From Photobacterium sanguinicancri (GTDB lineage Bacteria; Pseudomonadota; Gammaproteobacteria; Enterobacterales; Vibrionaceae): 64,000 nt of DNA. The stretch's first letter is position 1. The number at the start of each line of letters is the position of its first letter. The notes under the pieces were generated by a model. The model did no database searches and was not told the DNA's origin. It was given only the letters and a program-made list of their open reading frames with translations. The stretch covers positions 868,001-932,000 of the forward strand of contig NZ_AP024851.1 in the NCBI RefSeq assembly GCF_024346675.1, read 5' to 3'. The translations under genes and the position numbers were made by a program. This document shows, piece by piece, positions 49,963-57,080 of the stretch.

Positions 49963-51768
49963 TCAATCCTTAACTCTTCTTTTGATCTCAATCAGATTTT
50001 TAGGCGTGATCCCAAGCATATTAGCCGCAGTTTTTATATCGCCATTATATAGCTCCGCCGCTCGTACAACTTTCGCTTTAAATTCATCAGTTATCTCTTT
50101 CAATGAAAACTTATTATGTTCATCTAAGAAATTTTCAATTGAAACATCCTTTGGTCGACTAGCTATTGTTTGTCGCCAAGTTGATTCAACATAGCTAACT
50201 AATGATGTATTCTTTAGCAGATCAGAGCAACGATGATGATCAGCACATAAAATTGCTATTTTCTGTAAGTCTCGATAATTACCACTAAATACACGATCTT
50301 CACTTGCTAACCAAGAGAGGAATTCTTTATCCTCATCAATAGGATTATATACCCCTTTAAATTCCATTTTGTCCCATACATGGATAAACTCACCACGGAT
50401 TGCCACTCCTGATTGCAGTGGAGAAAATTCAAGAGTTCTTTGACTTATTCGGTCAAGAAGATCAGGTAATATCAATTCTGCCAATTGCTCAATCTTTTGA
50501 TTGCTAGCCGTAATCAACTGAAATCTAACCTTTTCCTGATTATTGTTACCTAATGGAGTAAAAGCAAAGAACCCCTCGTCGTCAGTTTGCAGTGCCGTAA
50601 GTAACAGTGATTGAGTCGCTTTATCAAGATGATGGATCTCATCTAGAAATAACGTTTTATTGTTTGCTTCTGAAAAAGCACCAGTTTTCTTTTCATCCGC
50701 CCCTGTAAATGCACCTTTTTCATAACCAAATAACTCACTTCTTGCCAGTCCTGGATTGCTCTGAAACTGTGCGCAATTTACACTGATTACATCTCCGTCT
50801 TTATCAGCATAAACATCTCTTACGACTTTTGTTTTACCTATACCTCTTGGCCCAAGCAATAGAATTGTAAAGTTATCTCCAAGCTCTCTATATTTATTTA
50901 GCCAGCGATATGTCTTTTCTTGTTGATCAGATAAACCATATTGCCCCAGATCATCAGCACGCAATTGAACTAATAAATCCTTATTTGCCTGTTCTATTCT
51001 TATCGGTGTAAGTCTCTCCTGGACATTAGATTTTTTTTCATTAATACACTTTACAAGATGTGCTGATTTAAAACGAGGTGACGCCCAGGATAAATAATGA
51101 AAAGCGATCTGAAAACTTGTCATAGCTCCCCATAGGTTTACATAAGTATGTTGGTTTAAATGCTGCTCTGCCAACCAATCTCTCAAGGCTGTCGCGGTTC
51201 CATATTCATCATGTAATTGAGCATACTCTATCTCTAGCTCAACAAACTCAATCTTTTGTGATTTTTTATAGATCGATGAATTATCCTTATACCAAGCAAC
51301 CTGAGTTCCAATGCTGAATTCATTCATAATATGCCAAAGGTCTTGATGATGTCGCCAATTTTCCTTCAACCATTGATAATCTGGAAAGTTCTTATCTTCA
51401 GTACTATTAAAGTACAAAACCAACTTTTCTAAATCTTCTTTAGTTTCGGCATAATTTGTTGCAGTCCTTTTAATACTTTCCCGAATGTTTTTTTGCTTTT
51501 CATCAGATACAAACTCTTTCCATCGAGAGGATCTTCCTACAATCACTTGATAATTTTTTGGTAATAAATACACCACTCTTTCAAGACACTTCAATTCACC
51601 ATTTTGAGAAAATTTCTCGTGCATCTGATACGAGTCAAATCGCTCCGTATTTGAAGGAAGGGCGCTATTTTTTTGATAAGCATCATTCATTGCTTGGAGT
51701 ATGACATCTAAAAAACCAATCCCATGCCACTCAAAAAATGGGGTGATAAAAGTAAATTTTTCAGACAT
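49963..51768 (-). CDS. RtcR-like sigma54-dependent activator with possible CARF-type sensor
   Basis: A 601-residue enhancer-binding protein. The C-terminal half is an AAA+ domain with variant Walker A GPRGIGKT, an intact sigma54-contact motif [10 protein letters not shown], Walker B LFLDEIHH, and a Fis-type helix-turn-helix ending ITPKNLIEIKRRVKD. The N-terminal 270 residues lack GAF, PAS or receiver motifs; YVNLWGAMTSFQIAFHYLSW resembles, loosely and from memory, the CARF-like region of E. coli RtcR. It is divergent from a -24/-12 promoter at 51926 and the two genes behind it, the usual geometry for activator and target. Confidence 0.8.
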   Translation of the reverse strand: MSEKFTFITPFFEWHGIGFLDVILQAMNDAYQKNSALPSNTERFDSYQMHEKFSQNGELKCLERVVYLLPKNYQVIVGRSSRWKEFVSDEKQKNIRESIKRTATNYAETKEDLEKLVLYFNSTEDKNFPDYQWLKENWRHHQDLWHIMNEFSIGTQVAWYKDNSSIYKKSQKIEFVELEIEYAQLHDEYGTATALRDWLAEQHLNQHTYVNLWGAMTSFQIAFHYLSWASPRFKSAHLVKCINEKKSNVQERLTPIRIEQANKDLLVQLRADDLGQYGLSDQQEKTYRWLNKYRELGDNFTILLLGPRGIGKTKVVRDVYADKDGDVISVNCAQFQSNPGLARSELFGYEKGAFTGADEKKTGAFSEANNKTLFLDEIHHLDKATQSLLLTALQTDDEGFFAFTPLGNNNQEKVRFQLITASNQKIEQLAELILPDLLDRISQRTLEFSPLQSGVAIRGEFIHVWDKMEFKGVYNPIDEDKEFLSWLASEDRVFSGNYRDLQKIAILCADHHRCSDLLKNTSLVSYVESTWRQTIASRPKDVSIENFLDEHNKFSLKEITDEFKAKVVRAAELYNGDIKTAANMLGITPKNLIEIKRRVKD

Positions 51769-51795
51769 TTAAAGCATTCCTCACAGCCAACAGCG

Positions 51796-51829
51796 AACTT
51801 TTTGGTTAATAATAGATAACAAAAAAGTT
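51796..51829. promoter_or_regulatory. Inverted repeat, candidate activator-binding site
   Basis: AACTTTTTGGTTA and TAACAAAAAAGTT pair at 12 of 13 positions around an 8-base spacer. The site is about 100-130 bp upstream of the -24 element at 51926, the normal distance for a sigma54 enhancer, and 28 bp from the activator start, so it could also mediate autoregulation. Confidence 0.55.
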
Positions 51830-51925
51830 TACGTCAAGAGAGAGTAAATACAGCAGCCAAAAAGAAATCATCGCAAGTATTTGATTTATAAGTATTTTTA
51901 TTTCTTTTTAGCCGCATCCCAATAT

Positions 51926-51941
51926 TGGCGCCTTATTTGCT
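51926..51941 (+). promoter_or_regulatory. Sigma54 (-24/-12) promoter of the mini-protein/MATE operon
   Basis: TGGCGCCTTATTTGCT has GG-N10-GC spacing and matches TGGCACG-N4-TTGCT at all but two positions. It lies 43 bp upstream of the 117-residue ORF and is divergent from the sigma54 activator gene. Confidence 0.82.
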
Positions 51942-51983
51942 TTATTAAATGCAAACACCATAACTCAACATGAGGTATCATTA

Positions 51984-52337
51984 ATGAAAAGCTCAATCTG
52001 TTTTAGCCGCACAACAAGTCAACCATTGTCTGTTTATTTCACTGAATTAGAAGCCACTAATGCAGCGAACTATGCAAATCAATGCCATGGACATGATTTC
52101 GTTCCTTATCAATGTGAAAGATGTGAACATTGGCATTTGGCCCCCAAGCACCGACACACACCAAGTAAAACTTGTTTTAATTGCACAGGGGGTGATGGCA
52201 AAAACAAACAACTCTACCCGACATATCAAATCGCCAAGCAAAGAGCCGAGATTCTGTTCCAAGAGAAGGGAAAGCACTTAAAACTGTATGAATGCCCTTT
52301 TAATAAGGGTTGGCACTTAACCAAAAATCACTACTAG
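51984..52337 (+). CDS. Small Cys/His protein with duplicated W-H-L module, unknown
   Basis: A 117-residue protein built from two copies of one unit. Each has an amphipathic helix (ELEATNAANYANQ / TYQIAKQRAEILFQ) followed by a Y-x-C...W-H-L motif: YQCERCEHWHLAPK and YECPFNKGWHLTKN. An inner CFNCTGG pair adds two cysteines. The first unit keeps CxxC, the second has only one Cys, so probably one zinc site forms. GAGG lies nine bases before the ATG. First gene behind the sigma54 promoter at 51926; the function is not known and a nucleic-acid-binding role is only a guess. Confidence 0.7.
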   Translation: MKSSICFSRTTSQPLSVYFTELEATNAANYANQCHGHDFVPYQCERCEHWHLAPKHRHTPSKTCFNCTGGDGKNKQLYPTYQIAKQRAEILFQEKGKHLKLYECPFNKGWHLTKNHY

Positions 52338-52363
52338 TTTCACGATTATAGAAGAAAAATAAA

Positions 52364-53689
52364 ATGCTAATCAATCAAATCAAAAGCATTAATTATAAGC
52401 TTTTATTGGTACTCATACTTAACGGATTTATTCCGTTAATATACTCAACAACGAGAATTCATCTCTTAGGTGATATGCCCGATATATGGGCATTTAGTAT
52501 TGCCGCACAAGTAGCATGGTTAAATATTGGTTATGAAGTGCTCAGCGAAGCATTATTAATCCCGCTGGCTTTTATTCTAGGTCAAGTTATTTCAGAAAAA
52601 CGCGCTTATCAGTTACGCGTTTCAACATCATTAATAGTTGTTCTTCTGCTTTACCTGATTGTTACCGCATTCGTATTGATGTTTGCGTCAAAATTGGTTA
52701 CAGGCATGCAGCAAGATTCATCTTTGATCATACAAACCATTGAGTACATTCGCTTAGAATCGATAGCTATTCTACTGTCTAGTGTGTTTGCGTTTTTTAA
52801 TTTAGTGCTGGTTTTAAAAGATAATCAACGAGCATTATATGCCCTATTGGTATTACAAACGGTACTAACGCTACTAGGTGATAGTATTTTTGTCAGTCAG
52901 TTGCCACTCTCACTCTCTTTAGGTGTCAATGGCATTGCTATAACCAATATTTTTGTCAATTTATCACTTTCAGTGGTATCGATTCTTTATTTAACTAAGG
53001 ATGGTTTTCAGCTTCGATACATTCAGTTTCAGCACCAAAAATGGCTCAGAGTCTGGTTTAAGATTGGTTTTAAGTCTGGATTGGAATCCTTTGTCCGTAA
53101 CTTTGCATTTTTAGTTATGATCTTGCAACTTATTAATCAGATTCAGCAAGCTGGTGTCTACTGGATCACAAATAACTTTATATGGGGATGGTTACTCCTA
53201 CCGATTCTCGCGTTAGGGCAATTAGTTAAGCAAGATACGGCAACAAGCCGAAGCCTTACACCAGAAAAGATCAATGCGTATCTTATTTTGAGCTTCGTCA
53301 TTATTGGTTTGTGGCTGATAAGTACGCCTTTATGGGATGTTTTCATCATAACGGTGATGGGAGTAACAGAGTCTGGCCCTATTGTTCAACTTGCAACTTT
53401 ATTAATAGGGTTTTACGCAGTATTTGCCCTTAATAATGTTATCGATAGCTACTTTTATGGCTTAGGTAGAACAGATTTGATGCTTTATCAATCCCTCATC
53501 GTTAATACATTGTTTTATGGCGGAGCTTATATTGCTTATCAAATAGGCTGGTTTATTCCATCACTAGAAGCTATCGCCCTAATGTTTGGTTTCGCTCTGC
53601 TTTTTGACGCTGCACTTACTTTAGGCCTTTATATATGGCTAAGAAAAACAGAGCGTCAAAACTTAAGATTAAGTAGTGTAGTTGGGTAA
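52364..53689 (+). CDS. MATE-like efflux transporter
   Basis: A 441-residue membrane protein with about twelve hydrophobic segments arranged as two related halves, resembling the MATE/MOP flippase superfamily. Supporting stretches are AFSIAAQVAWLNIGYEVLSEALLIPLAFILGQ and FALNNVIDSYFYGLGRTDLMLYQS. The substrate cannot be read from sequence. It is 26 bp after the small Cys/His protein and should share its sigma54 promoter. Polysaccharide flippase-type relatives are an alternative. Confidence 0.72.
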   Translation: MLINQIKSINYKLLLVLILNGFIPLIYSTTRIHLLGDMPDIWAFSIAAQVAWLNIGYEVLSEALLIPLAFILGQVISEKRAYQLRVSTSLIVVLLLYLIVTAFVLMFASKLVTGMQQDSSLIIQTIEYIRLESIAILLSSVFAFFNLVLVLKDNQRALYALLVLQTVLTLLGDSIFVSQLPLSLSLGVNGIAITNIFVNLSLSVVSILYLTKDGFQLRYIQFQHQKWLRVWFKIGFKSGLESFVRNFAFLVMILQLINQIQQAGVYWITNNFIWGWLLLPILALGQLVKQDTATSRSLTPEKINAYLILSFVIIGLWLISTPLWDVFIITVMGVTESGPIVQLATLLIGFYAVFALNNVIDSYFYGLGRTDLMLYQSLIVNTLFYGGAYIAYQIGWFIPSLEAIALMFGFALLFDAALTLGLYIWLRKTERQNLRLSSVVG

Positions 53690-54044
53690 GATGGTAAGCG
53701 ATATACAAAATAACATGAGGAATATGCCCCATTCCAAGATTACTACTGTGAAATTCAACTAAGGAATGAGGGTGAATGGAAAGATAATCTAGACTTAGGA
53801 TTTATGGATTAGGAGCTGTTTACTGTTTTAGCGTTTATAGTAAATGATATCAAAGAGCGAAATTATTCAAAGTGCTAATAGGGCGATGAGACAATATTGA
53901 TTTGCTATACAATATCAGTGTTTATTACAAAATCACGCCTCTATCTCGAAATTAAATTGGTATAAATAAAATTAAAATTAAAATTAAAAAGGGTAATATT
54001 TTGGAAAAGGAAAATCAACAAACTGTTTGGCTAATAACTCTCCT
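53690..54044. other. AT-rich intergenic region before radical SAM gene
   Basis: About 355 bp, visibly more AT-rich than the DNA to the left. It holds AAAATT repeats (53968-53990), a strong AAAAAGGG ribosome-binding-like site, and a possible 15-codon leader ORF. No terminator for the MATE gene and no clear promoter were found. Confidence 0.55.
53968..53990. repeat. AAAATT hexamer repeat
   Basis: Three perfect AAAATT units plus AAAAA lie immediately upstream of a GGG that could act as a ribosome-binding site. Copy-number change here would alter promoter or leader spacing. Confidence 0.7.
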
Positions 54045-54048
54045 ATGA
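54001..54048 (+). CDS. Possible 15-codon leader peptide overlapping the radical SAM start
   Basis: From TTG at 54001, seven bases after AAAAAGGG, the frame reads 15 codons (EKENQQTVWLITLL after the start) to TGA at 54046-54048. That stop overlaps the radical SAM ATG as ATGA. The good ribosome-binding site upstream of this TTG, and the lack of one at the ATG, suggest translational coupling. A TTG start and short length keep confidence low. Confidence 0.3.
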   Translation: MEKENQQTVWLITLL

Positions 54049-54854
54049 GGAAAAATAAAGATGCTAATCCGTTATCGGAAGGCAAAATTAGAGAACTGGA
54101 ATTATCTATAACTAATCAATGTAACTTGAATTGTCATAGATGCGGTTTCAACATTCCTAACCAAGTAACTCCTGTCAACGGAGAAGGGATAGATGAACAT
54201 ATTACATCACTTAGGCTATTAAAAACATGTGGTGTAAAAGTCGAAAAGATTGTTATTGCAGGAGGAGAGGCATCTTTGTCAAAAAGTCTTAACGATCATC
54301 TTATAGAAATTAGAAAAGTTGGTATATCTGAACAAATTGAAGTGGTTACAAATGGTCTTTATCCTAAAGGAATAACTAAAAACACTTTAGCTAATTTAGA
54401 TAGTTTGGTCATTAGTGACTATGTTATGACAGAAGAGTTTGAAAATATCTGGAGGCAATATATAAAAGCTCTAAATTACAAGGGAAACATTGAATTTAGA
54501 AGAAAAACCGCTTGGGATGATCTACTTAGTGAAGTTAATAATGATCCGGAACAAACAAGACATCATTGGTCGACTTGCTTCTATAGAAAATATGATGTCA
54601 CTCTAGAACGTGGCCGCCTTTTTAGTTGTTCTCGTATAGCTAAGAAAAGGTGGGACGAACAGGGTTTACTAATTAATTCTGAAACTTCAGTCAGCGATGT
54701 ATCTAGCTATTTAGCAGCAAAAGATCCTAGAACGGCATGTTACTCCTGTGCAACTATTGGCAATGAGTCTAATATTCCAGTGGCAGTCCAAACTCGTAAT
54801 AATATGGCAAAAATAATACTAAAAGCTGAGCAGTATATGAGAGAGAGTCTTTGA
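54045..54854 (+). CDS. Radical SAM enzyme with Twitch/SPASM-like C-terminus, unknown substrate
   Basis: A 269-residue radical SAM protein. The SAM-cluster motif CNLNCHRC is at residues 26-33, followed by the SAM-binding GGEASLSKS and VVTNGLYP. C-terminally, TCFYRKYDV...LFSCSRI (C-x16-C) and ACYSCATIG (C-x2-C) give four cysteines, enough for one auxiliary [4Fe-4S] cluster. The start is ATG 54045, overlapping a leader ORF, or TTG 54027. It is separated by 1 bp from the kinase/UPRTase fusion gene, so the two act together. It is not a viperin: its motif context differs. AT-rich composition suggests recent transfer. Confidence 0.85.
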   Translation: MRKNKDANPLSEGKIRELELSITNQCNLNCHRCGFNIPNQVTPVNGEGIDEHITSLRLLKTCGVKVEKIVIAGGEASLSKSLNDHLIEIRKVGISEQIEVVTNGLYPKGITKNTLANLDSLVISDYVMTEEFENIWRQYIKALNYKGNIEFRRKTAWDDLLSEVNNDPEQTRHHWSTCFYRKYDVTLERGRLFSCSRIAKKRWDEQGLLINSETSVSDVSSYLAAKDPRTACYSCATIGNESNIPVAVQTRNNMAKIILKAEQYMRESL

Positions 54855-54855
54855 T

Positions 54856-55965
54856 ATGGATAATAGCAAATTTTATTACTTAGTTGGCTTAGAAGGCTCA
54901 GGGAAAACAACCGTATCTAAACAACTGGCCAAGAGCATTGACGGTGGTTTTGCAATTCAGACATCCTCTCGTTTCTTTAGTTTCCTCAAGAGAAAAGGTA
55001 TAGATACACTGAACGATTTTAATTCAGTGAATGATGATGTACGTGAAGAATTAGTGAATAAATTTCATCATGAATTTATCAGCGACAAAAATAAATATGA
55101 GTACTTATTTTTAGATGGCCATATGTACGTTGATAATTCAGTAACTGGTGTAAGGGTTAATGCTATGGCTACCAATAATAATGGGGTATCCAATGGTATT
55201 ATTCATTTGAACTCTTCATCAAAAATGATAGAAAGCAATGTTAACAATGATAATTCTTCTAAAGTGAGAAATAGAAAGGTAAGAAGCTTAGAGGAGACAA
55301 AAGAGCGTTCCGAAAAGGAGTTTCAAGCAGCCGAAGACTATTGCATTAAAAACAACATTGAATTCGGAGTATTAAATCACACTATTTCAGATGGTATTTT
55401 TACTAGCAAAAGATATTCTGACGTTGTATTTTTAAATGAATATTATCTTCCGCAAACTCTAGAAATTAGAAGTTTATACGGTAAACAATTTGACTCAGAG
55501 CTATCACCATCAGCTTTGCGTAGGCTACATCATAAGATTGGCGAGTTGCTAGTAAATTCATTTTACTCCAAAACTAACTTAGCCCAAGAAAACTACCAAG
55601 TGATTTCGATGGATCGCTCAGGAAACTATATATCTAATGGATTCATAAATAATTATGATGGTAACTTTTACATGTACAAAAAATCTGACAACAATGAATT
55701 TTCCGTATATGAAAACAAAAGTATAGTGATTATCGACTCAGTTATTGATAGCGGAAAAACCATAAAAAACATAGTTGAATCACTTCCTGAATCATATAGT
55801 GAAACCATCCATGTTATTTGTTTATCCATTAATGTGAAAGCATTGGATATGATCTTTTCTCTTAAGCACAAAGTTTCATTTCATTGTCTTGGCTTTTCCA
55901 ACAAAGAAGATAGGCCAACAGGAAAAGGAGATATGGGGGCTCGACTATATGGTACCTGTAGTTAA
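54856..55965 (+). CDS. Fusion of nucleotide-kinase-like P-loop domain and UPRTase-like domain
   Basis: A 369-residue two-domain protein. The N-terminal domain has Walker A GLEGSGKT at residues 11-18, a FLDGHMYV segment where archaeal-type adenylate kinases have VDTH, and an Arg-rich lid-like helix (RSLEETKERSEKEFQAAEDY). The C-terminal domain has a PRPP-loop IVIIDSVIDSGKT near 290 and ends GKGDMGARLYGT, much like uracil phosphoribosyltransferase (GLGDAGDRLFGT). It might turn a base into a mononucleotide and phosphorylate it. The C-terminal domain lacks part of the UPRTase N-terminus, so base specificity is open. Confidence 0.78.
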   Translation: MDNSKFYYLVGLEGSGKTTVSKQLAKSIDGGFAIQTSSRFFSFLKRKGIDTLNDFNSVNDDVREELVNKFHHEFISDKNKYEYLFLDGHMYVDNSVTGVRVNAMATNNNGVSNGIIHLNSSSKMIESNVNNDNSSKVRNRKVRSLEETKERSEKEFQAAEDYCIKNNIEFGVLNHTISDGIFTSKRYSDVVFLNEYYLPQTLEIRSLYGKQFDSELSPSALRRLHHKIGELLVNSFYSKTNLAQENYQVISMDRSGNYISNGFINNYDGNFYMYKKSDNNEFSVYENKSIVIIDSVIDSGKTIKNIVESLPESYSETIHVICLSINVKALDMIFSLKHKVSFHCLGFSNKEDRPTGKGDMGARLYGTCS

Positions 55966-56341
55966 ATAAGCTTAAACATGGCATTGAGTGAGATGTGTAA
56001 TGAATCATCATTGCTAAATCCAACTTAGTTATAAGGGCAAGAGTGATTTAAGGTAGAGGTATTTTAACTATCAGTTAAGCATGTATAAATATTTCATCAA
56101 TTGTTGTATTCCATTGATAACTTTTGTCCATCACCTTTCATCTTCGGCATCTCGTTCAATGGTGCCGTTCTTCATTTTGGGATACGAAGTTTATTTTGTT
56201 AACAGAACTCTGCCCTACCTTATGTCATTGAGTTCCACTCTATTTAGCTTTCCAGGCCAATATATTGATTACGTTTCTATCGAAGAAAGCACGAAAATTG
56301 TGCGAGTGAAGTGTCGTCGAGATAAGAGATATAAGATCCAC
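55966..56341. other. Intergenic region, nothing recognised
   Basis: About 375 bp between the fusion gene and the truncated hydrolase copy. ORFs here match nothing I recognise and read through into the pseudogene out of frame. It may be the junction of a rearrangement. Confidence 0.5.
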
Positions 56342-56904
56342 ACTCGTCTTTCAACCGAACAGAATACACCATGGTCGCTTTCGCGAATGACATTAAGGCG
56401 GTCATTGAGAAAGAACAACTGGATTCTGTCATCTTGGTTGGACATTCGATGGCGGGTGGCATTATTGGTGTTGATACATCGCAAAACGTAGCATTAGCCT
56501 TCGCACAAAGTGACCTGGACGCAATGACCAAGCCATTTGAAGAAGACTTTCAAAAAGGTATGTCGGTATTCGTCCAAGGCTCACTGCCAAAAGATGTAAA
56601 TACAGAATTGCTCCACTGGGTAACGCAAGACATGGCATCTGCCCCTCCAGATATTGCGATAAACCAGTTCCGCCATTACCTAGGCCAATATGTGAGTGGT
56701 AAAGCAAGCCAAGTCTATGAGAGTGTTAATGTACCAGTGGTACTCGTGAATGCTCGGTTATGGCCGACTAACTCAGAAGAAAATAAGAAACACATTAAAG
56801 ACTACCGCATCTACTACATTGAAGACTCAGGGCACTTTCCGATGTTAGAGAAACCGAATGAGTTCAATGCTACCCTAATGGAAGCGGTTAAGTCAGTTAA
56901 ATAG
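56342..56904 (+). pseudogene. Truncated alpha/beta-hydrolase copy
   Basis: A near-identical second copy of the 3' two thirds of the gene at 60311-61183. Homology starts abruptly at 56342 (equivalent to 60576) and runs through the stop to about 56912. The signal peptide and the oxyanion-hole region are missing. Within the copy, 15 codons just after the nucleophile motif GHSMAGG are deleted in frame between GGC repeats, which removes the helix behind the nucleophile. An ATG at 56371 could still give a 177-residue fragment, unlikely to be active. Confidence 0.9.
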
Positions 56905-57023
56905 TTCTGTTCCAGCCATGTATTAAATGGCTCATCATTTAGCACAAGGCTCGTACAGCGAACTTAGCTGAAATGTTTGTAACCGCACCGGCTGATCACA
57001 CCTAACATTTTCCTGAATAAGAT

Positions 57024-57058
57024 AAAAAAGCCTCTTTACCTGATACAGCTAAAGAGGC
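57024..57058 (-). terminator. Rho-independent terminator of the Sel1/RCC1-like gene
   Basis: On the minus strand a perfect 9-bp stem (GCCTCTTTA and its complement) with an 11-base loop is followed by six T. It lies 22 bp beyond the stop at 57081. Confidence 0.88.
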
Positions 57059-57080
57059 CCTTACCATGCAAAGAAACAGC

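Noticed and set aside
49963..51768. Calling the sigma54 activator RtcR outright
   Set aside because: The N-terminal resemblance is weak and no rtcA or rtcB gene is present, so only RtcR-like is justified.
54045..54854. Identification of the radical SAM protein as a prokaryotic viperin
   Set aside because: CNLNCHRC and its surroundings do not resemble the viperin motif as I know it, and C-terminal cysteines point to a Twitch/SPASM-type enzyme.
56081..56491. 136-codon ORF upstream of and overlapping the hydrolase pseudogene
   Set aside because: Its second half is the pseudogene read in the wrong frame, and the first half resembles nothing I recognise.
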